From Candidatus Nitrosocosmicus arcticus (GTDB taxonomy: Archaea; Thermoproteota; Nitrososphaeria; Nitrososphaerales; Nitrososphaeraceae): 64,000 nt of DNA. Positions 19,678-29,954 of the stretch are shown piece after piece. Location: NCBI RefSeq assembly GCF_007826885.1, contig NZ_ML675584.1:1-64000 (forward strand). Direction: 5' to 3'. Under the pieces are notes generated by a model. That model was given only the letters and a program-made list of their open reading frames with translations. It ran no database searches and was not told the origin of the DNA. How positions within the stretch are numbered: the stretch's first letter is position 1; the number at the start of each line of letters is the position of its first letter. The position numbers and the translations under genes were made by a program.

Positions 19678-21429
19678 CTACTTCAGTTGATCTCTGTATA
19701 TTTCAAAGATTTCCTTGACTGTCGTAGCATCCTCAGCAGATTTATCTTCTCTTATTTTTCCAGTAAATTTGGGAAACCTTAGTGCTAGGCCATATTCGGG
19801 CTTTATTCTATCAATTGCAGTTGTATAAACGGGACTTAAAGTTATTTCAGGGGAAATGATTTCTAGAACTATTTTGGGTTCAAACCAAGTATCCATTTTT
19901 GTATTTCCAGATTCTACTCTAGGATGTTTGTGTTTTATGACATGTTTGTTAAGTTTGTCTGTTATGGTTAGTAGAGTATTGTCAGTAAATCCCGTTCCTA
20001 CTTTACATATAGTACAGAAGACATCCCTCTCTGCATCGTATGAAGCTAACAATAACGCCCCGTATTTTCCAACCCTCCTTCCCTTGCCATGCAAAGCTCC
20101 TACTACTACTAGATCAACTGAATCCGTAACTTCTCCAGAATACTCTTTCTTTAATTTCATCCAAGCCCATTCTCTGGCTCCAGCCCTATACTGGCTACCG
20201 GGATTCTTTATCATAATTCCTTCACAACCATTCTTGAGCGCCTTTTCCGTATAGATTTCTATTTCTTCAATTCTTGAAACATTGATTTGATCTATTAGTT
20301 TAATTTTATCACTTTTTTTCTGCTTACCAAAAAGTTTTGCAAGTAACTTTCTGCGTTCGAGTAAGGTTACATGAGTCTTGTCGGAACCATTATAGTAAAG
20401 CAAATCAAATAAGTTTAAGATTACTGGATAAGCTGCAGTAATTTCTTGAATATTGTACTTTCTTCTTCTTCGCATTAAACTTTGGAATGGGAGATATTTA
20501 TTGTTCTCGGGATTAATTGCGACAACTTCACCCTCCGCAATCAAATCCTTTGTCTCAATATTATCAAAGGCCTTTATGATATCGGGAAAATTTGAAGTTA
20601 CATTCTCCAAGCTTCTGGTAAATAATTCTACCCTTTTTCCCTTTTTGTGTATTTGAATTCTTTCACCATCGATCTTGAATTCTGCCAATGCAACACCATT
20701 GATTTTTTCCAGGGCCTCTGAAGGATTTGACACTCTTTCTGCGAGCATTGGTCGAATGGGGATAAATAAGGAAATGGAAATTGACTGAATATCCTCAATT
20801 GATCCTTTAGATAGTATTAATGCAATCTTTCCCAAATCACTAGAAACATTATAGGCTCTTTCTAATATTCGCCTATTTTTTTTATCTCCTGTGAACGTTA
20901 GTGCTATTGCATCAAGAAGGGTAAAGTCTGCTATACCCAACCTTAAATTTCCTAGAATCAGTTTCACTATGAATTTGGCTTCTAGATTGGAAGAATTGTT
21001 CAATAAACTCACAATGAACCTGAGTTTAATGTCTAACGATCCTGTCCCGGATACTTTCGCAATCTTTAATAATGTTTCAAATACGTTCTCGATAGTAAGT
21101 AGCTGATGAACTAATGTGGTCTGTATCTTGTTCGTCAAGATATTGTAAGCGACTTCTCCCAGATCTCCTATAACAGAATATTTATTTTGGATTTCGTTCA
21201 GTGAATGACCACTTACGAGCGATAGAGACTTGATTATCAGTTTTTCAGCGATTCCCAGTTCACTCGATTCATAATCTGGTCCTAGTTTCCCCTGAATTAG
21301 ATAAACTATTTTATCAACTATGTCTGAAGGTGTTTTTTTTAATATTAATACTAGATGATCAGTAAGTTCTAACCTACTAGTAGTTTTCTCCATTATTGCA
21401 AAGGTTTCAGCTAGTTCTAAAAAATTCAC
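19678..21429 (-). CDS. lig: ATP-dependent DNA ligase
   Basis: The 583-residue enzyme seals nicks in replication and repair. The adenylated lysine is Lys252 in EFKIDGERIQ (motif I), with later nucleotidyltransferase motifs EGEVVAIN, EGIMIKNP and the AREWAWMKLK segment. An N-terminal DNA-binding domain of ~220 residues precedes it and an OB-fold domain follows, as in other archaeal replicative ligases (normal length 560-600). The start MNFLELAETF is conventional. No partner genes are adjacent. Confidence 0.96.
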   Translation of the reverse strand: MNFLELAETFAIMEKTTSRLELTDHLVLILKKTPSDIVDKIVYLIQGKLGPDYESSELGIAEKLIIKSLSLVSGHSLNEIQNKYSVIGDLGEVAYNILTNKIQTTLVHQLLTIENVFETLLKIAKVSGTGSLDIKLRFIVSLLNNSSNLEAKFIVKLILGNLRLGIADFTLLDAIALTFTGDKKNRRILERAYNVSSDLGKIALILSKGSIEDIQSISISLFIPIRPMLAERVSNPSEALEKINGVALAEFKIDGERIQIHKKGKRVELFTRSLENVTSNFPDIIKAFDNIETKDLIAEGEVVAINPENNKYLPFQSLMRRRRKYNIQEITAAYPVILNLFDLLYYNGSDKTHVTLLERRKLLAKLFGKQKKSDKIKLIDQINVSRIEEIEIYTEKALKNGCEGIMIKNPGSQYRAGAREWAWMKLKKEYSGEVTDSVDLVVVGALHGKGRRVGKYGALLLASYDAERDVFCTICKVGTGFTDNTLLTITDKLNKHVIKHKHPRVESGNTKMDTWFEPKIVLEIISPEITLSPVYTTAIDRIKPEYGLALRFPKFTGKIREDKSAEDATTVKEIFEIYRDQLK

Positions 21430-21599
21430 TAGAGAATCCTTGTGAATTTAGATTAATAATTTTTGTGACGCTACTATTGTTAAAAAGTGAGTATGTTGTT
21501 TATATCAAACTACATTAAGGTGAACATGCTTCCTGGAAGTACAATCATTTAACGAGTTGATAGTTTTTATACGAAGTTGATGAACGCTATTGTATTAAT

Positions 21600-22058
21600 A
21601 TGAGTAGTGTAAGTGAGATAATGTCCTTTAGGGAACCGTGGACAATTACTGCATATTCCAATAAAACTGCGCGTGATGTAGCTGCTATTCTAACTAAAAA
21701 TCGCATAGGATCCTTAATTGTGATTGATAAGGACAATACACCTATTGGTATTATTACTGAAAGCGACTTGGTCAAACGCGTGTGTTTGGAGAATTATAAT
21801 GCCGATAAAGTTCTAGTTGAAGAGATCATGTCCTCCCCATTAATTACTGTTATGACTTTTGATTCAGTTGATACCGCTTCGAGAGTCATGCTTTCAAATA
21901 AAATAAAGCGATTACCTGTTTTAGAGGCCGATAATCGTATAAGCGGAATAATAAGTGTTACTGATATTGCATATCACCTTGCCAAAATACTGCTTGATGA
22001 TTATAATAGGCATAGATCTTTGAAGAAAATCCTGGAAATGAACGATGTATCAAATTAG
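21600..22058 (+). CDS. Tandem CBS domain protein
   Basis: The 152-residue protein consists of two CBS domains: about residues 5-65 (SVSEIMSFREPWTI to IGIITESDLVKRV) and 75-135 (VEEIMSSPLITV to ISGIISVTDIAYHL). Such pairs bind adenine nucleotides or AdoMet and act as stand-alone energy sensors. It is a paralogue of the 137-residue protein at 33895. No effector domain is fused to it and no obvious partner is adjacent. Confidence 0.88.
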   Translation: MSSVSEIMSFREPWTITAYSNKTARDVAAILTKNRIGSLIVIDKDNTPIGIITESDLVKRVCLENYNADKVLVEEIMSSPLITVMTFDSVDTASRVMLSNKIKRLPVLEADNRISGIISVTDIAYHLAKILLDDYNRHRSLKKILEMNDVSN

Positions 22059-22465
22059 AAATAAATATTTTAACCTTTTTTCTCTATCGTGATTATGAGA
22101 TTTGTGGATCTCTGGTAATATTTTACAGATTCTCTTAAATAAAAGTAGATGTTTTTTACAAGTTTCAATCAGCCATGTTGAATGTTGGCACTCTAGATGA
22201 CTATCATTGAAGCCTCGTACTGCGAGTAGTGTGCACATGTGATTTCCTATCCCTCCTTGCTACCAATATACTATTCAAAAATTATAGTAAATCGAAAATA
22301 GAATTACGGTAGAGACATCTATTAAATACTTATCGCTCACACATGATTCACCATTGCGTAGATATTATTAGAAAATCAACTCGGGGATCATAATTCTAGC
22401 GCACTTGTGGAAAATAATGTTGAATGGAAATGGTTAAATTATGTTTGTATTTTTATTAATGAAAT

Positions 22466-22540
22466 GCCTTGGTAGCTCAGCCTGGCCAGAGCGTTGCCTT
22501 GGTAAGGCAAAGGTCGCGGGTTCAATTCCCGCCCAAGGCT
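22466..22540 (+). tRNA. tRNA-Thr(GGU), no intron
   Basis: The 75-nt cloverleaf is complete: acceptor GCCTTGG/CCAAGGC, D arm with AGCTCAGCCTGGCCAGAGC, anticodon stem TTGCC/GGCAA enclosing TTGGTAA (anticodon GGU), and T arm GCGGG-TTCAATT-CCCGC. The discriminator is U. CCA is not encoded. No intron is needed to fold it. Confidence 0.95.
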
Positions 22541-22994
22541 TTCTTTGTAGAGTTAAAGACAACCAATTTGAACTCCTTAGTGAACACGTTAATGATTAGC
22601 GATGTAGCCACTCCACAGTTAGCAGTTCAAGAACAAACTAACTATATAACATCTAAATGTGAACTTTAAAACTGCGTGTATAAATATGATTATATTTACT
22701 CACTGCTGGTAATCTCTCCCTTTTTTTGTTTTTTTAAAACTAAAAAATTGCATTGTTGATATTTGGTCGAGATATAGGACATTTTTCCTATCATTAACTA
22801 CAAAATAATCATAATTAGATTCCAAATAGGGATTAGTAAGATTATCCCTCCATCGCCTACCGGTTCGGAACTTCCAACATGATTTTTGCATTTTCTATAC
22901 TTAGCTCATCAATGGTTAAGGTCTAGCTAAAATTTTTATGAAGTTTTGAGGATCGTTGATATTCTCTAAAAGACCTATCTAGGATTAAATTTCC

Positions 22995-23630
22995 ATGCCG
23001 CCTCTTCTTTGTCATAGCAATAAATATCCTCAAAAAACCCGGAAAAATGTTTATATTGTGATAGAAATATTTATTGATAATTTGAATAAGATTAAATCTT
23101 TTCCAAAAAGAAGTCTAACCTTCGCTTATTGTTTGGGCGGTGTGTTAATATTACTTTTAATTAGCCTGGGTGTAACTTCCTCAAATGCCCAAAACTCTGG
23201 GGAAATTCTCCAACCCTCTGTCCAGATATCGAAATCATCTACGAATTCTTATCAAATCGTAAATGAAACTGCGTATATAAAACCATATTTTGATACCTCG
23301 TATATAATTAGTGGAAGTAGTAACTTTTTGAATAACTCACAAAACATTATTAACTCGACAATTATTAATGACTTTCTTTCTTCACCTACTGCAGGTTATA
23401 TAATGCAACAAACTAATTCTTCCAATTCAAGCACAAACGCAACTAATGTATTACCTGCCCTACCGAATCCTTTTGTTGATCAAGAAACGATCAGCGCTAC
23501 GATCCAACAACAACTATCTGATGCAATTAGCACGGCTATAGATATTGATTACTTTGAAGTAGATATAGAGTGCACCTTTGGAAACAAGATCCAAGATTGG
23601 GATTGCGATGTCTATAGCTTACCAACCTAA
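22995..23630 (+). CDS. Putative secreted or membrane-anchored protein, unknown
   Basis: The 211-residue product has an N-terminal basic region and a hydrophobic helix at about residues 43-60 (FAYCLGGVLILLLISLGV) followed by TSSNAQ, which fits a signal peptide or anchor. The outer part is rich in Ser, Asn and Thr with several NxS/T sites. The last ~50 residues contain two cysteines (CTFGNKIQDWDC). I do not recognise the family. The true start may lie downstream of ATG 22995 (for example GTG 23058), giving a standard signal peptide length. Confidence 0.55.
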   Translation: MPPLLCHSNKYPQKTRKNVYIVIEIFIDNLNKIKSFPKRSLTFAYCLGGVLILLLISLGVTSSNAQNSGEILQPSVQISKSSTNSYQIVNETAYIKPYFDTSYIISGSSNFLNNSQNIINSTIINDFLSSPTAGYIMQQTNSSNSSTNATNVLPALPNPFVDQETISATIQQQLSDAISTAIDIDYFEVDIECTFGNKIQDWDCDVYSLPT

Positions 23631-24171
23631 TTTTTTTAGTGTTCTAAACAACTTAATAATTCAAAATCCATTACCATTCTTCCTTTTAATAATCCCTACG
23701 ATCTATTTAGATATGCTTTTTTTGATTCAAATTTGGTTCGTGCTTGCGTTCTCCATCTACCGAGTTTTTGAGTAGAAAACATTTGTTTAAAATTCTCGTT
23801 TGCTTTGATTGAGTTAAGTAAATCGAATGCTTACTTTTTTTGATTTTGGAATTTGTCGTACATAATAGATGTATAAAATATGGTAAATGCAGTTAGAAAT
23901 GGATCTTCCTTTTACAGTCTCCAGGATCAAGCAAGTATTGATTTATCAATCTTTCAGTGTTATTACTTTATACTTTTCTAGTAATTCTAAGTTTCAGGAT
24001 GAATACTTTGGGATTAAATTCTCTTTGGCTGATTTTAGAAAGCGAACGAATTGTTAGCAATTCAGATGAGACAATTACTATCAAATTGAATATCCGCGAT
24101 ATTCCTGCCAAGTCCGGCCTTCCTACATTTCATGATATATATATTAGTGTTTGAAAATTAACATTAATTGG

Positions 24172-24288
24172 GCGGGGGTTGTAGAGCCTGGCCAAATAAA
24201 TAATAATATTTTGGAGACGCGGGACTTAAGATCTATATAAGGGATCCCGTCTCTCAGGGGTCCGTGGGTTCAAATCCCACCCCCCGCA
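24172..24288 (+). tRNA. tRNA-Leu(UAA) with two introns
   Basis: The acceptor GCGGGGG/CCCCCGC, T arm GTGGG-TTCAAAT-CCCAC and a long variable arm identify a class II tRNA-Leu. CCA is encoded at 24289-24291. The anticodon stem CGGGA/TCCCG surrounds CTTAAGA (anticodon UAA) interrupted at 37/38 by a 13-nt intron (about 24231-24243). A second insert of 19 nt (about 24198-24216) breaks the D arm. Removing it restores a perfect 3-bp D stem (GTA with TAC) and a normal D loop, leaving an 85-nt tRNA. Confidence 0.93.
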
Positions 24289-24617
24289 CCATTTTAATTT
24301 GTTTCCTCTCAAAATTTAAGCCCGGTTTTGTCTGCTGAACATTATTTGGACTTGTTAACTTCATGCGATTTGCTTCAATTTATTATTCAAATTATAAAAC
24401 AATGAAAAGTGAAGAAAATTTTTTGTCTAGCATTGTGTTAAATGTAAATGAAACAAAACGTTAGATGGATGCTTTGATATCATCATTAAGGTGGAGTTAC
24501 GGCTATAAATTAACGAAATAGTTACTGTGCTGGTCCATAGAATTTGACCAATAATCTATTGATTTATTGCAGGTCCTAGTTCAGGTTCCTTCTATTGTTA
24601 CTAATGAGATCAGTTTG

Positions 24618-25259
24618 TCATGTTCTTTTTTTGTATTTATTATATTCTACCATTAACTTTGTTAAATTGGTATGGAATCTGTTATCGTTAGCAAGTTCAG
24701 GATGAAACGAAGTTCCCAAAATGTTATTTTGCCTGACGGCCACTATCTTATTATTATATTCTGCAATAATTTCTACATTATTACCGATCTCAGTTATTGC
24801 CGGTCCTCTTATAAAAACTCCATTAAATCTTCTTTCACCTAGATAAGGTATATCCAATTCTGACTCAAAGGATTCATGCTGACGTCCAAAGGCGTTACGT
24901 TCTATCGTAACGTCCAGAACTTTTAACAATTCTTGTCTTGTTTCGCCGATAGTCTTATCATATGCCCTATTCGATAGCATTATGAGTCCAGCACAAGTTC
25001 CTAATATTGGCAGGCCGTCATGGATTTTTTTCCTGAGTAAATCTATTTGAACCCCTTGCAAAAATAAGAGCATACCTATTACTGTACTTTCACCTCCGGG
25101 AATAATTAGTCCGTCAATTTCGTCTAAATCACATAAATCTTTCATATAGATTATCGTACCTTCAATCTCCAGTTCTTCAAATGATTCTTTAATTGCGTTT
25201 GAATTTTCTTCAATATCGCCTTGAATGCTTAGGATACCTACTCTTAAGATAGGAGTCAA
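24618..25259 (-). CDS. pdxT: Pyridoxal 5'-phosphate synthase, glutaminase subunit PdxT
   Basis: This 213-residue class I glutaminase supplies ammonia to PdxS. The catalytic triad is visible as Cys89 in GTCAGL, and His186 and Glu188 in SFHPEL. The family motif PGGESTVIG lies near residue 54. Its start overlaps the end of pdxS by 4 bp (ATGA type), so the two are translationally coupled. Confidence 0.96.
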   Translation of the reverse strand: MTPILRVGILSIQGDIEENSNAIKESFEELEIEGTIIYMKDLCDLDEIDGLIIPGGESTVIGMLLFLQGVQIDLLRKKIHDGLPILGTCAGLIMLSNRAYDKTIGETRQELLKVLDVTIERNAFGRQHESFESELDIPYLGERRFNGVFIRGPAITEIGNNVEIIAEYNNKIVAVRQNNILGTSFHPELANDNRFHTNLTKLMVEYNKYKKRT

Positions 25260-26227
25260 ACCGAAGGCCCTCTCTCTTGCATTCGCAGATCTAAATTTTT
25301 CGTATCTAATCCGATTAGGGATTTTTTTTCGTCTACCATCTTTTGAGCCTCTAGAATCTCTTTTTCATTATCATAAAATGTTGTGGCCAATACTATTGCT
25401 TTTGCCCTTGACGATGGGTCTTCTGATTTGAATATCCCTGAACCGACAAAAACACCATCACAACCTAATTTCATCAGGAAAGAAGCATCAGCAGGAGTAG
25501 TAATACCACCAGCTGCAAAGTTTACTATGGGAAGTCTTCCTAATCTGCCTACTTCTAACGCTACCTCCATTGAGACCATATATTCCCTAGCGAGTTTTAT
25601 TATTTCTTGATAATCGTTATCCAAATAGGCTGCTTTTACTAACCTTATTTCCTTATTCATTTTTTTTATATGATTTACTGCTTCTGCAACATTTCCGGTT
25701 CCAGGTTCCCCTTTAGTTCTTATCATTGATGCCCCTTCCTCTATCCTTCGTAACGCCTCGCCCAAATTTTTTGCACCATTTACAAAAGGTGTGGTAAACT
25801 CCCACTTCCAAATATGATTTTCTTCGTCAGCCGGAGTTAATACTTCGCTTTCATCAATCATGTCCACCCCACAAGTTTCGAGCATTTTGGCTTCAGAGTA
25901 ATGACCTATCCTACACTTTGCCATGATTGGAATTGAAACAGCATTCATTATGTCTTGAATTGTTTTTACCCCAGCTGTTCTTGCTACCCCTCCTGCCTTT
26001 CTAACATCATAAGGCAATTTGTCTAAAACCATCACAGCGACAGCTCCAGCTTCCTCTGCTATTTGGGCTTGTTCAACATTCGTTACATCCATGATTACTC
26101 CGTGTTTTTGCATGTGGGCAAAGCCCCTTTTTACTAAAATACTCCCTTTTACAACTTTGTTGTCTCCTTCTGTCGAGACCTTTTGACCCTTCATTTTTCT
26201 GTTCGCGGGTATTAATGAAATAGCCAC
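25256..26227 (-). CDS. pdxS: Pyridoxal 5'-phosphate synthase, lyase subunit PdxS
   Basis: The 323-residue TIM-barrel subunit makes PLP from ribose 5-phosphate, glyceraldehyde 3-phosphate and ammonia. Conserved stretches include [19 protein letters not shown] (with the substrate-binding lysine), [16 protein letters not shown] and [15 protein letters not shown] ~25-residue basic N-terminal extension precedes the usual start, so an internal start near residue 28 is possible. It is first in the two-gene operon with pdxT. Confidence 0.97.
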   Translation of the reverse strand: MAISLIPANRKMKGQKVSTEGDNKVVKGSILVKRGFAHMQKHGVIMDVTNVEQAQIAEEAGAVAVMVLDKLPYDVRKAGGVARTAGVKTIQDIMNAVSIPIMAKCRIGHYSEAKMLETCGVDMIDESEVLTPADEENHIWKWEFTTPFVNGAKNLGEALRRIEEGASMIRTKGEPGTGNVAEAVNHIKKMNKEIRLVKAAYLDNDYQEIIKLAREYMVSMEVALEVGRLGRLPIVNFAAGGITTPADASFLMKLGCDGVFVGSGIFKSEDPSSRAKAIVLATTFYDNEKEILEAQKMVDEKKSLIGLDTKNLDLRMQERGPSV

Positions 26228-26411
26228 AATTTTTATTAAATAAAACGATATATAGGTATATTTTTTCAGTATGGATTAAATATTTCAGATGAATAAAAAT
26301 TTTGATTTTTACTGTCTATTCTTAAAATAACGCTTTTATGACTATTATTAAGAAATATTCATAAATAATAATCGCAGCTTACTAGTCTTAATCAGTCGAT
26401 ATTCAATAGCA

Positions 26412-26421
26412 AAATTTAAAA
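26412..26421 (+). promoter_or_regulatory. amoX TATA box
   Basis: AATTTAAAAA is centred 28 nt upstream of the amoX ATG, the distance expected for a leaderless archaeal transcript. The same spacing occurs at amoA and amoB. Confidence 0.6.
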
Positions 26422-26444
26422 AGGAACCGTCTTTATTACAAATA

Positions 26445-26777
26445 ATGACTTTACCAAAAGGGTATAAACCTAGTGGACAAACTGGTTCGGGTAGTAGTGG
26501 TAGTAGTGGTAGTAGTGGTAGTTCCTCAGGAGCAAGCAGAGACGAAATCGAGCGTATGATTGGCCGTAGAGTCGAAAATATGAAAGGTATTATTGTTTTA
26601 GGCTTTATATTATGTTGGGTAGCTACAGCTGGAGGTGTCTATGTTGGTGTTACTGTGTATCCATGGGCATATCCGTTACCAAGTGGCATATATGCTCTAT
26701 CCGTTTTGACCGTTATTGAAATTTTAGGGATGATTTGGATGCTGAAAATAGTTGGTGAAAAACCAGTAAGGATGTAA
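26445..26777 (+). CDS. amoX: AmoX, ammonia monooxygenase-associated membrane protein
   Basis: This 110-residue protein is the small membrane protein that accompanies archaeal amoA. Two hydrophobic helices lie at about residues 48-70 (IIVLGFILCWVATAGGVYVG) and 79-100. The N-terminal ~20 residues include a Gly-Ser-Ser repeat (about residues 11-26) encoded by tandem GGTAGTAGT units. It lies 152 bp upstream of amoA on the same strand, with its own TATA box. It is thought to be part of the archaeal AMO complex. Confidence 0.9.
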   Translation: MTLPKGYKPSGQTGSGSSGSSGSSGSSSGASRDEIERMIGRRVENMKGIIVLGFILCWVATAGGVYVGVTVYPWAYPLPSGIYALSVLTVIEILGMIWMLKIVGEKPVRM

Positions 26778-26898
26778 TATCCTTCATTTTATCTTTTTGC
26801 ACGTTCAATAATTTTAGACATTCGTAATAGTTTTGTAATATTCAATCAAATTTATTTCGCAAAGTAATTGCAGATTTCCGAAAAAATATACACAAAAT

Positions 26899-26907
26899 CT
26901 TATATAC
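26899..26907 (+). promoter_or_regulatory. amoA TATA box
   Basis: CTTATATAC is centred about 28 nt upstream of the amoA ATG at 26930, so amoA appears to have its own promoter and a near-leaderless mRNA. Confidence 0.6.
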
Positions 26908-26929
26908 TACCTATAAGAACAGCATAATA

Positions 26930-27580
26930 ATGGTCTGGTTAAGACGTACAACTCACTATTTGTTCATAGTTGTTGTTGCAGTAAATAGTACGTTGCTTAC
27001 AATCAACGCAGGAGATTATATCTTCTATACTGACTGGGCATGGACATCATTCGTCGTATTCTCAATTTCTCAATCCACAATGCTTGTGGTAGGAGCTATA
27101 TACTATATGTTGTTTACTGGTGTTCCTGGCACGGCTACGTATTATGCAACTATTATGACGATTTATACATGGGTTGCCAAAGGAGCATGGTTTGCATTGG
27201 GATACCCGTACGATTTTGTCGTGGTCCCTGTTTGGATACCCTCTGCTATGTTGTTGGATTTGGCGTACTGGGCAACAAGAAGAAACAAACACGCGGCAAT
27301 ATTAATTGGTGGTGTATTGGTAGGAATGTCACTCCCACTGTTTAATATGATTAACTTATTGTTAATTGCTGACCCATTAGAGATGGCCTTCAAATATCCT
27401 AGACCCACGTTACCACCATACATGACTCCAATTGAACCACAGGTAGGAAAGTTCTATAACAGTCCTGTTGCCTTGGGAGCAGGAGCTGGAGCAGTGCTTT
27501 GTGTACCTATAGCGGCTTTGGGTGCAAAACTCAATACTTGGACTTATAGATGGATGGCTGCATGGAGTAAGTGGGACTAG
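26930..27580 (+). CDS. amoA: Ammonia monooxygenase subunit A (archaeal)
   Basis: This 216-residue integral membrane subunit belongs to the archaeal AMO, which oxidizes ammonia to hydroxylamine at the cytoplasmic membrane. The start MVWLRRTTHYLFIVVVAVNS, the TINAGDYIFYTDWAWTSF segment and the C-terminal TWTYRWMAAWSKWD are hallmark archaeal AmoA sequence. Several membrane helices cover the protein. It has the usual length of 216 residues. Subunit B lies 5.3 kb downstream and amoC is not in the window. Confidence 0.99.
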   Translation: MVWLRRTTHYLFIVVVAVNSTLLTINAGDYIFYTDWAWTSFVVFSISQSTMLVVGAIYYMLFTGVPGTATYYATIMTIYTWVAKGAWFALGYPYDFVVVPVWIPSAMLLDLAYWATRRNKHAAILIGGVLVGMSLPLFNMINLLLIADPLEMAFKYPRPTLPPYMTPIEPQVGKFYNSPVALGAGAGAVLCVPIAALGAKLNTWTYRWMAAWSKWD

Positions 27581-28988
27581 ATCCCTTTTTTTTATTTAAG
27601 AAGTTATAGAATTTATTTAAGAAATTAGAAATATTTTACCATAAAAATTCGAAATTTGAAGACTATTATTTAAACCATATTGTAATGATATGAAATGATC
27701 CATTTACTTAGTAGTTTTAATATTGTATTGATGATGATATGAAAGAGCCTGTCATTAAATTGACTTCTAATCTTGTTTCCTTGAAGGTTAAACAGTGTGT
27801 CATATTTTCGTGGCAACTAGTGTGTTCGACACCCTAATCGATGGCTAGTCGTTTTGGTTTAATTCCAAAGGATATTCTCAGCCCTCTACATACTCGGGGG
27901 TGATTAAATAAACTATTATATGTTATTGCTCGATGCTAAAGGATCTGGACAAAAGGCCAAGATTATACATTTTAATGTATTCTTGATGAATATTTGGCGA
28001 AATAGGACATCCAACAATAACCTCTTTTGGAAGAAAAAAATCCATTTTCAAAGTTAAATTCAACACGAGTATATTTTAATACGGGTTTATCGATTTATCG
28101 ATAATCTTATTGGGGATGAATAGCATAACAAGTCTGAATTTTGCAAGTTAATGGATCTCGTGTGACTTGAAACTGTTCAATATGGAGGTATTTTTATAAT
28201 TTTCAGAATATCTGGATGGAAAGACGTAATTTCTGATCAATAATATATCCTTTTTAGACATATCTGCACCGGTGCTAATATGCTAAAGTTATTAGGCGTT
28301 CCTTGTTTACTTGCTCCTTACATATCATATTTTAGGCCTAGGGATAAATTAATATTATATAAGCAAATCGTAGTATGTACAGATATATTTGGTTAATTAA
28401 TGCAAAAACGGTATCCTATTGTGTCGCTTTTGTAAATCAATAGAATAAAAGGAACTTATAAAACCCTCTACAATTAATCTATCAATCAGCCTATTTAAAA
28501 AACAAGGCTGGCGTTCCGCCTATTCAGACTTCTAGTTGAATTATGTGAATGCCGTGGGTGCTCTTGAATGTTTCATTGTGTTTTTCTAACTAACTGGTAG
28601 ATGAGTCTATAATTTCTATATGGCGTATTGAATTTTAGATGCCGACGCCACTTGAATATCAAATATATACTCGGTTTTTTCTTCTTGTTTTTATGGTCAT
28701 ACCCATAAATGTTAGGATTGAGGTTGTCACTTGATGATGATGATCTAAAATGATGTCGAATGCCTAGTGAGGTATACTTAGATGCCGCTAGTGGAAATAA
28801 AATTATGATGGATTGCACAACCATTAACCAATCTTCATTGTTGAATAGATTCTCCTACTGTGTACATATCTCCGTTGTATTACAGATTAATACATCGAAG
28901 CCAGAATGATGATTTCACAGAAAGCAAACCTCAATACGAAAATAGAATAATATGAATTTTCGATGATATAGTCGAATTCAGTAACATA
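27581..28988. other. 1.4-kb non-coding stretch downstream of amoA
   Basis: No ORF here looks real; one 83-codon minus-strand ORF has no recognisable features. Several hairpins are visible: GTGT-GTTCG-ACAC within ACTAG/CTAGT flanks near 27828-27861, and a CAAGA..ATACATT/AATGTATTCTTG hairpin at 27958-27985. The stretch could carry untranslated RNA of the highly expressed amo locus. Confidence 0.4.
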
Positions 28989-29954
28989 TTATTTTGTTCT
29001 AAGTTCGTCGATCAATCTATCTATACTGATATTTGAATTTCCGTTTTCATCTTTTATTGTTTGTAGCGCGGGTGGATAAGTCTTGTAATTGTCAATTCTG
29101 CTTTGTAATCTTTCTTCATATGTAGGTGTTTTCTTATTTTCATAAAATACGCCCACAGGAATTCTGTTTTCCCATTCTTTTGATTTTTCAATTGCTTTGA
29201 TTATCTTGTTGGAAGATTCCTCGTCATTATCCACCACCCCGTTGTAACCTTCTTCCTCTAGCTTGTATATCTTGGGAATTCTTATTGAAGGGTTATTCTC
29301 ATCTAGACTAAAACTTTGATACCATTCCTTTGTGTTTATATCATTATATGTAGGACAAGGCTGCAATACGTCAATAAAGGATAAACCATTATGCTCGATT
29401 CCCCTCTTAATCACCTCCTTTAGATGCTTTATGTCATATGAATACCCTCTCGCTATATACGTGAAACCGCTGACACAAGCTAATGCTATTGGATTAATAC
29501 TATCATTTACATTAGGTTGAGGCAAAGATTTAGTCTTCATCCCTAATTTGAGCGTGGGAGAGGCTTGCCCCTTGGTTAATCCGTAAACTCCGTTATTGTA
29601 AATAATATATGTGATATCGATATTTCTTCTTCCAGAATTCACAAAATGTCCAGAACCAATTCCTAATCCATCTCCGTCACCACCAACGGCCAGAATTTTT
29701 AAATTTGGATTGGCCAGTTTGGCCCCTTGAGCGAAGGGCAATACTCTACCATGTAATGTGTGGATTCCAAATGTGTTAATAAAATGAGGCGTTTTTCCTG
29801 AACATCCAATTCCAGAAAAAATGGCCGCTTGATGCGGGGATATTTTTAATTCATAAAGAGACATTTGAATTGCATTAAGTATACCAAAGTCACCACAACC
29901 TGCGCACCAGTCATTGTGAATTGGTGTCTTAAAATCGACTAATTTATACTCCAT
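28989..29954 (-). CDS. korB: 2-oxoacid:ferredoxin oxidoreductase, beta subunit
   Basis: The 321-residue thiamine-diphosphate-binding subunit contains WCAGCGDFGILNA near residue 17, GIGCSGKTPHFINTFGIHTL near residue 48 and the TPP/Mg motif VGGDGDGLGIGSGHF near residue 90. It works with the alpha subunit to convert 2-oxoacids and CoA to acyl-CoA, CO2 and reduced ferredoxin, or the reverse. The substrate (2-oxoglutarate or pyruvate) is not certain from sequence alone. Its start overlaps the alpha gene by 11 bp. Confidence 0.93.
   Translation of the reverse strand: MEYKLVDFKTPIHNDWCAGCGDFGILNAIQMSLYELKISPHQAAIFSGIGCSGKTPHFINTFGIHTLHGRVLPFAQGAKLANPNLKILAVGGDGDGLGIGSGHFVNSGRRNIDITYIIYNNGVYGLTKGQASPTLKLGMKTKSLPQPNVNDSINPIALACVSGFTYIARGYSYDIKHLKEVIKRGIEHNGLSFIDVLQPCPTYNDINTKEWYQSFSLDENNPSIRIPKIYKLEEEGYNGVVDNDEESSNKIIKAIEKSKEWENRIPVGVFYENKKTPTYEERLQSRIDNYKTYPPALQTIKDENGNSNISIDRLIDELRTK

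Noticed and set aside
22700-22891. 63-codon minus-strand ORF after tRNA-Thr
   Set aside because: Low-complexity ends and no recognisable domain; no support beyond length.
23578-23775. 65-codon hydrophobic ORF overlapping the end of the secreted protein gene
   Set aside because: Overlaps a better ORF in another frame, and hydrophobicity is expected from AT-rich DNA.
23957-24154. 65-codon ORF before tRNA-Leu
   Set aside because: Short, no family, and it ends only 17 bp before the tRNA. Too weak to list as a gene.
28573-28824. 83-codon minus-strand ORF in the region downstream of amoA
   Set aside because: It has no recognisable motif, and its composition resembles translated non-coding DNA. 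No promoter or neighbours support it.
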